From: Leptidea sinapis
Lineage: Eukaryota; Arthropoda; Insecta; Lepidoptera; Pieridae
Assembly (NCBI RefSeq): GCF_905404315.1
Contig: NC_066286.1
Location: 12,655,501-12,719,500 of the forward strand
Length of the DNA stretch: 64,000 nt
Direction: 5' to 3'
The notes beneath the pieces were generated by a model. The model had not been told where the DNA came from, made no database searches, and was given only the letters and a program-made list of their open reading frames with translations. Every line of letters begins with the position of its first letter. Position 1 is the first letter of the stretch. Positions 43,291 to 54,612 of the stretch are shown here, one piece after another. The position numbers were made by a program, and so were the translations under genes.

Positions 43291-43898
43291 AAATCATAAA
43301 AAATCAACACTCTAAAATCTTTTCGACTTAATTCCATTTTCGTTGCGTACGTAGAACTTAGATGTGTGATAAAAAATAATTGAGAAATGATTTCCCGTCA
43401 ATTGTTTTTTTATTACTAAGAAGGTTGCAATATTTAAAAAAATATAACATTCGAAATTCAAATGGTTCAGATTAGCTAGAAGTGCAAAACTTTTAGTGTG
43501 CCCCATGTAGATTTATTTACAAAAAAATGAGAATTTCATCGATGTAAATTTTGAAAAAAGTAATAAATTTTTAGAAACAATTTGAAGAAACTTAATACAT
43601 ATGAAAAATGTAAGCTCTCAAAAACAAAGTAGATAGCATTCGTTGCATATATGAAATCGATATGCTAGCTCGATCGACCATTTCGCGAGGCCTATAATTG
43701 CCATATAGTAGCAGTAGCGCTTGAAGAAATCGATAAGTAAAGTTTATATCGATACGTAAATAGTGAATGAATGAACGTAAATATGAATTGAATTAATCAT
43801 CTGTGTGACTGACATAATTTCTAATCTAAAATATTTCTTACAACCCTATATTCTTCTAATTTATAAACGTGAAAGCTTGGATGTGTGTTTATGCTATT
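43291..43898. other. Unassigned sequence
   Basis: AT-rich spacer; a 64-codon minus-strand ORF at 43312-43506 is not supported. Confidence 0.4.
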
Positions 43899-44152
43899 AG
43901 TGACGACGAGCCCTATAGCGCAGTGGTTAGTGACCCTTCCTACTGGTCCCAGGTTTGAATCCCGGTAAGTGCAAATATGATGGATATGAATGTTTGTTTC
44001 AGAATCATGGATGTTTATAAGTATTCATGTATGTTTAAGTAAGTATATTGTATTAAATATATCGTTATCTTGTGCCCATAGTACAGGCTATGCTTAGTTT
44101 CGGGTAAGATAAATTGTGTAAAAGTAAGTCAATATTATTATTATTATTAGTA
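43899..44152 (+). repeat. tRNA-derived SINE
   Basis: A tRNA-like head with a pol III A box (TAGCGCAGTGG, 43916-43926) and B box (GGTTTGAATCC, 43952-43962) at normal spacing. A tRNA-unrelated body follows (TCATGTATGTTTAAGTAAGT, ATATCGTTATCTTGTGCCC), then a (TTA)n tail at about 44136-44150. This is the classic layout of a SINE mobilised by a LINE. Only one clear copy is in the window. Confidence 0.75.
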
Positions 44153-44431
44153 CCAAGAGTAAAATGCACCGAATTTAATCTTTTGTGATAAAGTAGAGTT
44201 GGCTCCAAGCCTCGTACTGTGGTTGCCGTACGAGGTCGATGAGAAACTTAATTTTACTCTTAATTATTTTGTACAGAAAAAACATATTTAAGTATAAATG
44301 GCAGGATTTTAATGATAAGATTTGAAAATTATGCAGATGACCGTTACACGAGATCAAGTCTCGTGCGTCGGGCGTGCGGTAGGTGAGGTAGCGGATTATT
44401 TTCTTCTTAGAAGCATTTCAACCGTGTCACT
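44153..44431. other. Unassigned sequence upstream of a candidate ORF
   Basis: Contains an acceptor-like TTATTTTCTTCTTAG ending near 44410, about 22 bases before the ATG of the next entry. Confidence 0.3.
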
Positions 44432-44632
44432 GTGGATATGATAGTCAGGGCACGATATTCCAACTTAGATCTCACAAAGCTATTAAGAAGGACTCTTATT
44501 GTGGTTGTTATTCTAATATCTTCGGCGTTTCTTATTACGAGTAGAAATCCTATAGATTTAGATGCTGATGCAAGAATGTTATTAGGCTCAATAAAATTAA
44601 GTTTAGAATCGAGGGCTATATTTTGTTTATAA
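44432..44632 (+). CDS. Unrecognised small ORF with an N-terminal membrane anchor
   Basis: A 66-codon ORF: a basic start, LDLTKLLRRTLIVVVILISS, AFLITSR and an acidic/neutral remainder (DLDADARMLLGSIKLSL). One hydrophobic segment of about 17 residues after positive charges predicts a type II anchor or signal anchor. A splice-acceptor-like tract precedes it by about 22 bases, so it could be the first coding exon of a membrane or Golgi protein. No good donor ends it, no family is recognised, and a chance ORF is possible. Confidence 0.25.
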   Translation: MDMIVRARYSNLDLTKLLRRTLIVVVILISSAFLITSRNPIDLDADARMLLGSIKLSLESRAIFCL

Positions 44633-45069
44633 ATACAAATTCAAACATCTTTATTTACAAAAAAAAAAAGGAAAAATCACAAAAGGTTTACCCCGCACTA
44701 AGCCAACCCGTATCGCGGACTTACTAAGATTAATAAAGAAACACGATTGCACAGATGAACTGTTGAGCTCAAAGCAATAAGAAAAAGATAATTAAAATTG
44801 ATAAGTTATGTAATATTAAAGAGTGAATTATTACTTTTATGTAACTAAAACGCGTAATGTATTTGTATGTGTGTACATGTGTGTTATTGTGCTTTTTTTG
44901 TTTCTCTTATTTATATTGATTAGATATAATGTATTTTGTACTATTATATTCTAAAGCTTGAAAAGGATGTTACATTATTTTTGGCTTCTTTTGAGTTCAA
45001 ATTTATTATAGCACAAGCACGATTTATAGCTTTTTTTTTTTACAAAAATAAAGGGTTAAAAAAATAATT
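44633..45069. other. Unassigned sequence
   Basis: AT-rich with short A and T runs; nothing recognised. Confidence 0.4.
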
Positions 45070-45333
45070 CAGCTGATGGTAACTGATACGCCCTGCCCAT
45101 TACAATGCAGGTGCTCAGGATTCTTGAGAAACAGAAAAAATTCTGAGCGGCACTACATTTGCGCTGGTCAACTTGAGATATAAGATGTTAAGTCTCATTT
45201 GCCCAATAATTTCACTAGCTACGACGCCCTTCAGATTGAAACAAAATAATGCTTACACATTTGTGTTTCACGGCAGAAAAAAAAATTGTGGTACCCAATA
45301 ATCTAGCTGGCATCCTGTGCAAAGGAGCCTCTT
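45070..45333 (-). repeat. Interspersed repeat family A, copy 5 (reverse)
   Basis: Reads from CAGCTGATGGTAACTGATAC through TACGCCCTGCCCATTACAA, the hairpin region, CCAATAATTTCACTAGCTAC and TAATCTAGCTGGCATCCTG to GCAAAGGAGCCTC. Small indels occur in the hairpin arm (GCAGGTGCTCAGG). Confidence 0.75.
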
Positions 45334-45544
45334 TTTTTTGGTGCTCTCAATTCTTTACGCTATTACCAATCGTTGGATATAAAAGTATAACAGTTACACT
45401 AAGGACTCTTTATAAAAGCTATGCGTTGGAAATCGAAATATTTTTCAAAGCATTACTGTAAAGGCTGCTCTCTGTGTTCTTTCGATGGATATTATTGTAC
45501 TTTTAGCAGAGCCGTATTATACCGTATATTATTATTGACTATAT

Positions 45545-45960
45545 AGAAAATATCAAAGTTTTAGAATTTCCACTATTTCCTCCATTGCGAAGCAATTTGA
45601 AGACGTAGATTAATTTCCGTACTTTTCCGGAAAGAAAGTGTATGTAACCTTCGAATGTTAGTTTTTCATCTATTATGATACCCGAGTATTTTTGATGGCC
45701 AGTCCTTTTAAGCCGATGATTACCTACCATCAAGTGGAACAATGGTGGAGGAGCAGACCGTTTAGTTATGTGGAAGGATTATATGTGAGAGGATTCTGAG
45801 AAGTTCAAACTTAGGAGGTTACGGGAGAACCCATTCGATATAAGTCTCATACCATACTCACCTATTGAATACACATCTTTCCAATATTTGTCTATAAATA
45901 AAACAACAGTATCATCTGCAAAACATATAAGGCCAGTATCTTTCAGAACGACGAACACAA
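45545..45960 (-). mobile_element. LINE reverse-transcriptase fragment
   Basis: Minus-strand reading: TGLICFADDTVVLFIDKYWK with the RT catalytic ADD site, SIGEYGMRLISNGFS, then LMVGNHRLKRTGHQKYSGII and IDEKLTFEGYIHFLSGKVRK. This is the palm-to-thumb region of a non-LTR RT (family different from family J). Frameshifts are present and both ends are truncated. Confidence 0.65.
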
Positions 45961-46839
45961 GCGTGACATCGTTGATTTCATTTCATGCCAAATTTTATTT
46001 ATTTTTACAAAAATATGCTGCTATAATAGGTTCAAATTGTACTTAGACGTGAAAAGTCATATTTATTGATATTATTTTAACAAAACAAATAGCGCATTAA
46101 TTGTATATTTTTGTAATAATGTTTGTTTTCTTAGGATCAATATGTAGCTATAGGGGTAAACTTAATGCATCCAAAGTATATGCTGTAGCCCACCATACAA
46201 ACATAAAATGGGATTATACAAGTTCAATTTGCACCTGTCTTTTCTATCTTACAAATGCTCGAGCTGAGCAACGTTTTGACAAGTGTTTGCTCTGCAACCT
46301 TTGGCTGCTCGGGCGTGCGGGATATTTTAGGGAGTGTTAGGAATATATTAATATTAAATAGAGGTATTTGTTCTCATAACATTCTTTGAAACAAACGTCC
46401 GCTTTTACTTACAGTTGTTTTTGTGAAAGTTGTTATAGTATCTGTTTTATGTTAGCCTTAATGGCACCGCACCATCATAAGGCTCACCCATATGAAGGTG
46501 ATGATATACTTTATCATCCATTAAGGGGATACAAGTATTAATAATTTGCACATACTGGGATTCGAATCCCTAGCTAGTAAGTGAAAATTTCTTTCAGCTC
46601 TAATCTGTAACAAAACGATAAAAGAAATTCCAATAACAGAAAAAAAAAACGTGATTAAACCCATAGCCGTGAAATGTCTAGTTGTGGCTCTAAATTCTTC
46701 TTTAATGGAAACGGTAGTAAAAGTGTTATAAAGGAATGATCTCTGCCATGATTCCTTACACATTAATTGGGTTCAAACAAAAATATTTGGAATATTATAG
46801 TTTGTCACTGCCAATCCACCTCACTAAGCATGAGTGTCA
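45961..46839. other. Unassigned sequence with a B-box-like motif
   Basis: A tRNA B-box-like palindrome GGGATTCGAATCCC lies near 46558-46571 and might mark an old SINE, but no A box or tail accompanies it. ORFs at 46101-46340 and 46521-46763 are not supported. Confidence 0.35.
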
Positions 46840-47170
46840 AGACGTCACTCACCAAGCGATCATAAAAATGTGTTTTTTGCATATGAGCAAATGGAATGGT
46901 TAGTCACTCGTTTAATTGGCTGGGATGATTTTTGTTTAGAAAAGTGACGAGATGAACGTCATAATGCAGTCTCTTGATGTTAACCTGACATGTGGAAATC
47001 TGAAGATACATCAGGGCTGTATGGCGGATGCACTACTGGAACATATAGCACAACAACTGCCGGACATATTTTGTAATATTTTGCTGACTGGCTAAATGTG
47101 TGGTCTTCCGCTATCATGACTATTGATCAATTTTAGCCAAGCCCACTATGTTCTATTTCCAGTCACACTT
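46840..47170 (-). mobile_element. Mariner-family transposase fragment, old
   Basis: Minus-strand peptides include HDSGRPH (near the second catalytic Asp) and VHPPYSPDVSSDFHMSG (third Asp region), the order and wording expected of mariner (HDNARPH and HPPYSPDLAPSDFHLF). It is frameshifted and truncated on both sides. Confidence 0.55.
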
Positions 47171-47566
47171 GCAAACTCACTGGCTTGGTTTTCATTTTTA
47201 TTGTTAAAATCCACTCATTTTCACAGAAAGAAAAACAAATGAAAAACAACAGCAATCAACATTTATTGGAAACAAATAGTACAGTCAAAGAGATATTATT
47301 TCAAGTTTATACATACTATATCCGAAAAGATTTTGTCCCCGACCTATTGTTACTTACCTGTGTAGCTGACTGTACCTTATAATATGCATTATACACGTTT
47401 AACCGCCAGGAACAGTCGCGTTTGTTGAATCACTTATCGATGTTCACACACATACACCATTCTTCAAAGAGTCTAAAACCTTCTGTTATGTTTAGCACGT
47501 TGATTTATGGCATGAAGGCAGAGAATATTTTACATTCGTATAGTAGATCCATTGTATAAATATAAT
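47171..47566. other. Unassigned sequence
   Basis: No supported feature. Confidence 0.4.
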
Positions 47567-47798
47567 ACCAGTGGGAGGCTCCATTCAACAGGAAGCCGGC
47601 TAAATTATGGGTACCACAACGGCGCCTATTTCTGCCGTGAAGCAGTAATGTGTAAACTTTACTGTGTTTCGGTCTGAAGGGCGCCATAGCTAGCCGCCGG
47701 GCAAATGAGACATAACATCTAATGTCTTGGTCACCTTGGCCACGAGTGTAATTCTAGTGCCGTTCAGAATTTTTGCTGATTTTCAAGAGGTATATAAG
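47567..47798 (+). repeat. Interspersed repeat family A, copy 6 (forward)
   Basis: Starts ACCAGTGGGAGGCTCC; includes GAAGCCGGCTAAATTATGGG and TTTCGGTCTGAAGGGCGCCA; ends after the first hairpin arm (GTGCCGTTCAGAATTTTT). The second arm and 3' end are missing. Confidence 0.72.
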
Positions 47799-48448
47799 GT
47801 GGGCGATGTATATTATGCTTTTACAATATGATCCTAAAAAATATACAAAATGCATGTATTCGGAAATTCATAAGAAGTGCTAAAAAAGTTTCTTGAGACC
47901 GTTCTTCTGAGGTGTGAGGCATATCTTTTCGAATAGGTGGCCGACAGATTTAGACGCTCAAGAGGTGGTTTTTAAAATCCTATATTGAATAAAAAAATAT
48001 TTAATATTTAATTTGGAAATAAAAATTATATGAAAGATGAAGTCGCAGGCGTAGACTCGTTAGATATAAATAGCTACGTGAGATAACAATGACGTCGAAA
48101 GAATAAGACGATAGCACTTCTCTAATAAGCACACTTTCTTGAGAAAATAGCAGTTTCAGTGCTATAGAGCTGACAAGAACTAGTACTTACTTCCCGATAG
48201 AGTCGTGGCAATTTTGTGCCGACGTACTTCTGATGTTATTCAAGTACTTTTTGTATATCAGTGTAAGAAATTTATTCAAATATTATGAAGGTCGAATAAT
48301 GGAAAGAAACGGCATCATACAATTTGGACGCAAACGAACGTGTGGACTCTTTTTGTGTTTAATATATAATGTACGGACGCGATAACTCTGAATAGTAAAA
48401 ATCATTGTTAGAAAAATAGTTTTAGAAAACACAAAAAAAAAAATTACC
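47799..48448. other. Unassigned sequence
   Basis: No supported feature. Confidence 0.4.
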
Positions 48449-48548
48449 AAAAATAGAACCGACTTCAAAAACACTATTTTAAAGCAAAAGATATAATATG
48501 CACTAATAAGTACAAAAATAATTGCGTATTTTTATACAATCTAATTAA
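48449..48548 (+). repeat. Repeat B copy 1, facing an inverted copy at 54935-55031
   Basis: Contains ACCGACTTCAAAAACACTAT and ATAATTGCGTATTTTTATAC; the same text occurs in reverse complement at 54935-55031. It could be one end of a transposon or an independent repeat. Confidence 0.6.
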
Positions 48549-48639
48549 TTGATCTAATTCTAGTTACGATTTTTGTCATTTTTGGAATCGGTGTCCTTGA
48601 ATTTTTTCACTGGTTAAAAGAGCAGATAGATTTAGACAG

Positions 48640-49260
48640 AAATTTTTTAAAGTAAGTAATATTTTCTGATGAGACACAATTTTCCAATAACGGGATGTAC
48701 AACCGCAAAAATCATCATTATTGGTCTCGTCAAAACCCCTTACGAGTGCATGAAGGGCGACGTCAAGTTAGATTTTCATTGAACTACTGGGTTTGAATTT
48801 TTTTCAATAAAATTATGTTCTTTAAAATCTATGATGGACGTTTGGACAGATTCAAGTACATCGAAATATTAGAAGATGTTTTAGAAGTCTCGGGAGAAAT
48901 GTCGGTAGCAGAAAGAGAACGAGTGTATTTCCAACAGGATGCAGCACCGGCACACAATAGTCAGGTCGCCATAGACTTCTTAATTATTCATTTCCAACAA
49001 AAATGGATTGAAACAACCGGACCTATCAAATGGCCCGCGAGGTCCCCCACTAGATTATTTCTTGTAGGGTTACGTTAAAGATGAAGTCTACAAAACTAGC
49101 TACGGCATCACTGAAGATCTCAAAAATAGCCATAGAGACTATTTTAATCCAAATTCACAACTTCAAAGTACAATACGCCTTATCAAAATCGTTAACTAAA
49201 CGAGTTGACTATTGCATTCAAGAAAATGATTGCCATTTTGAACATTTACTAAAATAATTA
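48640..49260 (+). mobile_element. IS630/Tc1-mariner-like transposase remnant
   Basis: Plus-strand reading: NIFSDETQFSNNGMYNRKNH with the first catalytic acid, HYWSRQNPLRVHEGRRQV, MFFKIYDGRLDRFKYIEILE, RVYFQQDAAPAHNSQVAIDF (second Asp) and WPARSPTRLFLV. The region around the third acid is damaged: bases are missing between SP and LDYFL, which shifts the frame. It then continues GYVKDEVYKTSYGITEDLKN in another frame. The DNA-binding domain is absent. Confidence 0.7.
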
Positions 49261-49299
49261 AAATAAGATTTAAAAAGCAATTTCTTTTAATTTTAGACA

Positions 49300-50075
49300 T
49301 TAGGTTTTATAGCAACAATCACTCCTTCCAGCGTACACTATCAATATGGCAATAAAGCATAAATGTATTTTTTTTCCAAAATGACCGGGTTTGATTCCCG
49401 AGTCGTGTATGATTTTTTTTGAAAATCTATGAATGCAGTTTTTGTTTTCTCTAAAATCGCTATTGTGGTTCCTTAGAAGATATTCTTTTATCTCTTCTAT
49501 ATTCTGATATCCCCATAGTGACCACATTGATTACCGATATAGCGAAGCGTTGGTTTGGAAACGCCACCAAGTCAGTCTGTCTCAAATTATTTAAATTTTC
49601 TTTACTGTTAATTCCGCCAATATTTGTTTTTAAACAATTCGACACGTGTTTCACCTCTACACGAGGCATCCTCAGGACGTGATGTCTCGCCAAAATCTGG
49701 CACGAGACCGAATCAAATGAGCCGGAAGCCGCTGTTTTATACCCTCGTCCCATGAAATGACGCGCTGTGATTGGTCGGCTGTTGTGACGTATTACCCCCG
49801 GAAGAGATACGTAACAAAGGTGATGGGACTAAATTTGTTTGTTCATTCAACAATTTAAATATGTTATTTTTGTGTTTTATTATTTCTGATTGCTCTAACA
49901 CATTGAAGCGAAATCCTTTTTCACATGTATGTAAAATATTAAAATTATTATTGTTTCCGAGTGAGTGACCTCTATCAATTAAATGTTTCGCGAAGTGTGA
50001 TTTTTCGGGATGGATTATTCCTGAATGCGGCAATATGTTCCTTTAATCTTATTTCGACGAGTATTATATATACGA
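49300..50075 (-). mobile_element. Penelope-like element: GIY-YIG end and terminal repeat region
   Basis: The minus-strand ORF 49737-50033 reads HPEKSHFAKHLIDRGHSLGN, NFNILHTCEKGFRFNVLEQS and EIIKHKNNIFKLLNEQTNLV, the C-terminal half of the GIY-YIG endonuclease of Penelope-like elements; a frameshifted RLKEHIAAFRNN precedes it. It is followed by text like a Penelope pseudo-LTR (GTCCTGAGGATGCCTCGTG, GGTGAAACACGTG at 49640-49690). The RT portion lies next to it on the other strand. Confidence 0.68.
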
Positions 50076-50089
50076 GTATATATATTTAA

Positions 50090-50390
50090 CACGAGTTTTG
50101 AGTGTAATTACGTGGTGAGAGACCCACATATCCTGTTTTATTACCGATACGTTGACGATATAATAATTTGCTGGACAGGCACTGAACGTCAAATCGATCT
50201 TTTCATTAATAAAATTAATAAGATCCACTCTAAATTTTTAGAGTTCTAAAGTTTAAATTGGAATTTGAATCAAACCAATCTCTAAATTTCTTGGATTTAA
50301 CATTAACAAGAGTAAATAATAAATTAGAATTCCAAATCTATAGGAAGCCGTCATATACAGATATTGCTATCGTTTCTACTCGTTGATGAC
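50090..50390 (+). mobile_element. Penelope-like element: reverse-transcriptase fragment (opposite strand)
   Basis: Plus-strand reading FYYRYVDDIIICWTGTERQ gives the YVDD catalytic motif, then INKINKIHSKF, and after a frameshift LEFESNQSLNFLDLTLTRVN and NKLEFQIYRKPSYTDI. This is the RT core typical of Penelope-like elements. It is inverted relative to the GIY-YIG part just to its left. Confidence 0.72.
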
Positions 50391-51252
50391 AATGGTAATC
50401 ACTTGCAATCAGGAGAGGCTAGCACTCTTAATAAAATAAGGCCTTCAAAATAATAGCAGTTTAAACTTTGTCAGATATTCGAGTATTTCTGAACATATTT
50501 CCCGCTGCCAAGTATAAAGTCCCACATCCATTAAGTGCCAAGTTGTCGTTCCGCCAACATTGACTTTGTTCGTATTTTCAATATCCGTTTGTAAGGTATT
50601 TTTAGAGTGGGGTTCCGTGTGAGTATATTTTTATTTAGTTAATATTTTAATGCTCGCTATTATATTGGAATGAAGTAAAAATGTTTTGGTTACTTTAAAA
50701 GATCAACAGACAGAAAGTAGACGTAGACGTAGCTTACACGTGGAAAAAGCAAGAAAGCCGAAGGAAGCCTAGGAACATTGCTTAGGTGAAAATGAATAAA
50801 ACAACTTAGCAGCTGTTAGATTGTAATTAAAATACTATATGGTATTTATTTACATTTATCAAAAAGACGCTTAAGAATAAGTAAGTAAGTAAGCTTACAA
50901 TTTGCCACCACTTCGTAAAAGTTGAGCTTTAATGAAAAATATAATAAAAAAATAGTAAAAAAATATTTTAACAATTTAATAAATAATATATAATTCAAAA
51001 AAGTGACTTTAACTTATTGTCAATCTTTTATAACTACAGCTACAGAATCATAATTAATAAAATATTATAATTACGAAGTGGTGCAACAAAATAGATAATA
51101 AATTTTTATTTGCGTCCTGCAAGTGAAAATTCATTATGAAGTGTCACATATTAAGTGTTACATGCATCTTAAAAATTAAAAAAGTACTCATTTCTGTTGC
51201 GCCTTTTTCAGACATAACAAATATTTGAGGGTGCTTGTAATTATATATCATA
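50391..51252. other. Unassigned sequence with a LINE 3'-UTR-like patch
   Basis: At about 50895-50990 a short patch (TTTGCCACCACTTCGTAAAA, GTTGAGCTTTAATGA) resembles the 3'-UTR repeat at 32650-32850 in the same orientation. The remainder is AT-rich and unassigned. Confidence 0.4.
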
Positions 51253-51460
51253 CTAGCTGACCCAGCAAACGTTGTATTGCCGATATTAAAATCGCGATAC
51301 AGAAGTAACAGTTACTTCTTAATTTGAAGTTGTATGTATTTTTTAATGCTGACTCATAATCAAACAAATTAATAAAACAATGTCAAAAAAATTAAAAAAA
51401 AAATCGTGTGGACCACCCTTAACATTTAGGGGGATGAAAAATTCAATGAGGAGTTCAATG
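51253..51460 (+). repeat. Interspersed repeat beginning TACTAGCTGACCCAGC
   Basis: Text TACTAGCTGACCCAGCAAAC, GTTGTATTGCCGATATTAAA and GTGTGGACCACCCTTAACA resembles a repeat I associate with many lepidopteran sequences. It is present once here, so the family call rests on memory and not on an internal match. It has no coding capacity. Confidence 0.4.
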
Positions 51461-51983
51461 TTTAACACCATGACCCGAGAATTTTATATATTAGATAACA
51501 TAATATACAATATTCTTCTTAAAAATTACTTTAATAAGAGTAGGTTGTTATTTACAAATATGTTACACATAAACGTAACAAATTAAAGCAACATTATGAA
51601 ATTATACTTAAAGACATTAAATACGACTCCTCACCTGAATAACTAAAATACCTGTAACTACACTAACGATTGAAATATTCTTCAATTGTGGAAAAACACA
51701 TATTGTTTTCAAAAATATTCAACAAAATATTAAATTAGGGTGGCTTCCTAAATCAATAAAAAAAATTATTGTACCACTCTTACGCATAAAGTAAATTTCG
51801 CGAGGAAACCAACACACGCTTGCAATGTAATTTAAAAGCTGTGGGTAATTAATGTTTATGAGCACACTCAGTGTCACTCAGCTGGTCTCAAATGGACCGA
51901 AAAATAATAAATCAAAACAAAAAAATTAAATTTATAACAAATATTATATTATAGTTTATCGACACTTTATAAAATCAGTAACG
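51461..51983. other. Unassigned sequence
   Basis: AT-rich; no supported feature. It ends at the left 8-base duplication of the next element. Confidence 0.4.
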
Positions 51984-51991
51984 CTTCAGTG

Positions 51992-52437
51992 CAGTGTTTC
52001 CCAAACATTATTCTGCCATGGCCCGGTCATTTTCACATTGCCCTTTCGTGACCCACTTAATAGTTTTAAGACGAAGCTGGTTCGATTAGGTAAATTAATA
52101 AGAGGTACATATTTTAATAATGAAAATGTGTATATTAGTACTACATACTTTGCTATCGCCTATTTAGTCACAAAATTTTAGTGAGAAGTATGGAGCAGCT
52201 CCATTAATTTTAATAAAGAATTACAGTTCGCGGAAAATGATGTAAGTTTTATCCTAAGCTTCACATTTATAAGTTGTAATAAAAGGCATTTAATAAGTTA
52301 TTGCTTGACGAGCAAATTTTTCGTATTATTGCTTACGAATATTTGGGATATGTCGAGCGATAGTAGGTACTCGTAATATTTTTAAAAAAAAGGAAGGAAT
52401 TTTGCGACCCGATATTTTATTTTGATGGGAAACGCTG
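51992..52437. mobile_element. hAT-like MITE with 8-base target duplication
   Basis: 446 bases. The left end is CAGTGTTTCCCAAAC and the right end in reverse complement is CAGCGTTTCCCATC, the terminal style of hAT elements. The flanks CTTCAGTG (51984-51991) and CTCTAGTG (52438-52445) agree at six of eight positions. Subterminal text is also inverted (GTGACCC against GCGACCC region). It has no transposase, so it is non-autonomous. Confidence 0.75.
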
Positions 52438-52445
52438 CTCTAGTG

Positions 52446-54301
52446 AATCCTTTGAAGTTACAAAGGAGTATGGGCCGCGGGATCATGCGGGTTGTTTAGA
52501 ATATGTTTGTTTATCCTCTTCATAAGAAAGATTCATTTGTCAGTTTATCAAAATGATTACCCCAGGACAACTTGATATATCTTTATATGTAAATGGATAA
52601 GAAAATGAAGCTTCTAAATCGACCCAATTAAATAATAAACGACAAGTCAAGCAGAGACAACGCTTTTGATCAAAAAACAAATCAAGCTTTTGAGAAACAA
52701 TATAAGAATATATTATTTTGCTTAGTTTATAGAATTATTTTAACGGCTAAGTGTTAAACGGCGTGTATAAAGGACTTATTTGTGAAGTTCCGAAATTTAT
52801 GAGCAAGTGAAGGGACACTAACGAATGGCTTCGTAAACAGCAGCTTTCGTTAATTAGAAGTGAAGAATTATCGCTAATTTGTTTCAAAGCCAGAAACATG
52901 GACTGTAGAGAATTAACGAATAACAAAGTACAATAATGCAGTGTTTGAATATTTATAATAATATTTTATTCTTATACTGTAATGGTGCTTTTAAAAAGCT
53001 AATATCTTTAATGATAATTATTGAGAGGATTCGGAAAAGATCTAGGTTGTACTCGTAATGCCTCACTTAACGATATGTGACATAGCATACGGTGTTACTC
53101 CCCCATCCCACTACACTGCACCCGTCACTCTGAGACTTAAGATGGAGTGTCTCACGTGTCAACAGGCAGCGATGATATCAAAACCTGTACCATTAAAAAA
53201 AATATTAAAGGTACTCCAGATTCATATCTTAAAGTGAATACAAGTAATAATTATGCATATTTTAGAGATAACTTGTTTAATCAACCGTTATATTAATAAA
53301 CTAGCCTTTATGCTTAGTTGTCGCGCTTTTGTTGAATAAATAAATCATTCATTCATTCATTCCTTCATTCATTATGACGTAGCTATTTGCTTGAATCAGT
53401 CAGTCAACTAGTTGGCTCGACCTTTAATTAAATGAAGAATAGAAATTCAAAAAAAATCTATGTTCAAATTCTATTATGTTCGAATTAATAATTAAGTTTT
53501 TTTGCAAGTTTGATTAATTCTAAGTTGTGATATATGTGGATGCAAATTGTCACCGTAAAATTTTCATTTAAAATTTAAATTTTATTTTAGTTTACTGCTG
53601 CGTTGTGTTCTCTGACTTAACTAAATAAAATTAACTAAAATATACTCACATAATCTCATCTTACCTAACAAACATGAACAACCCTTGCCACATTAATATA
53701 TACATTCTTTCAAATTAACAATTTCATTAGCCGGCATTTAACGAACGGGCTAGCCATTCAATTGACTGGCTGGTTTAACGAGATAGCCTGCTAAATGTAT
53801 ATTATACTAAGCTGCTAAATGTATATTTAATAAGTACGCGCGCGGCGACACGCACTATTAGCGCTGCCACCTGCAGGCACTCAAGCGCATAAGCACACGC
53901 CTGTAATACGATCCATCTGTCTTCTAAACTCTGTACTTGAGGTAGCACCACAGTGTGATCTATTTGCCAGCTCGATGGAATGTTTGGTTAAAGAATGTAA
54001 GAAAATATTTCAGAGTATGATGCTTGTAAGCTCTTAAAATAAGATAAGTAGTTTATAATTTTCATTGTTTGTTTTTTCTTTAGTATAATATCTTTGTAAC
54101 GTTTAGACGCTTTAGATTTAATTTGTAATGTTACATTGTATCTTTAATAAATAAATAAATTATGTATATTAAAAAAATCACAATTAAGGTTGATCAAGAG
54201 ATATTGTGAACCGTTGACGTAGAATTTGTTAAGACAGTGAAGGTTACTCTATGATCTTTATGTTTCACGACCAATTGTGAAAATGTGATGAATTGAAAGA
54301 C
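52446..54301. other. Unassigned sequence
   Basis: AT-rich DNA without a supported gene. An (ATTC)n microsatellite is at about 53344-53374, and a short GC-rich patch (ACGCGCGCGGCGACACGC) near 53835-53855. Confidence 0.45.
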
Positions 54302-54612
54302 ATGTTCCACTTTCGCACGACACGCCACAAGTTAGGATATCATCCTCACCATCTGGATGTGTGGCGGTCCTCCACAGTGCGGTTTTCAAGGAGCTTTCTT
54401 CCACGTACTACAAAGCTGTGGAATGAGCTTCCTTGTGCGGTGTTTCCGGGACGATACGACATGGGTACCTTCAAAAAAAGCACGTACACCTTCCTTAAAG
54501 GCCGGCAACGCTCCTGTGATTCCTCTGGTGTTGCAAGAGATTGTGGGCGGCGGTGATCACTTAACAACAGGTGACCCGTACGCTCGTTTTTCCTCCTATT
54601 CCATAAAAAAAA
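54302..54612 (+). mobile_element. Family J LINE 3' end, 5'-truncated copy
   Basis: Reads HFRTTRHKLGYHPHHLDVWR, SSTVRFSRSFLPRTTKLWNE, LPCAVFPGRYDMGTFKK, STYTFLKGRQRSCDSSG and VARDCGRR followed by a stop near 54556, then the tail and poly(A) at 54604-54611. The frame is intact over its 80 or so codons. This is a short, comparatively young-looking insertion. Confidence 0.88.

Noticed and set aside
46555..46575. tRNA gene suggested by GGGATTCGAATCCC
   Set aside because: No cloverleaf can be drawn around it; kept only as a possible old SINE remnant.
49380..49405. B-box-like text GGGTTTGATTCCCGAG
   Set aside because: No A box at the correct distance and no SINE body; too little to call a tRNA or SINE.
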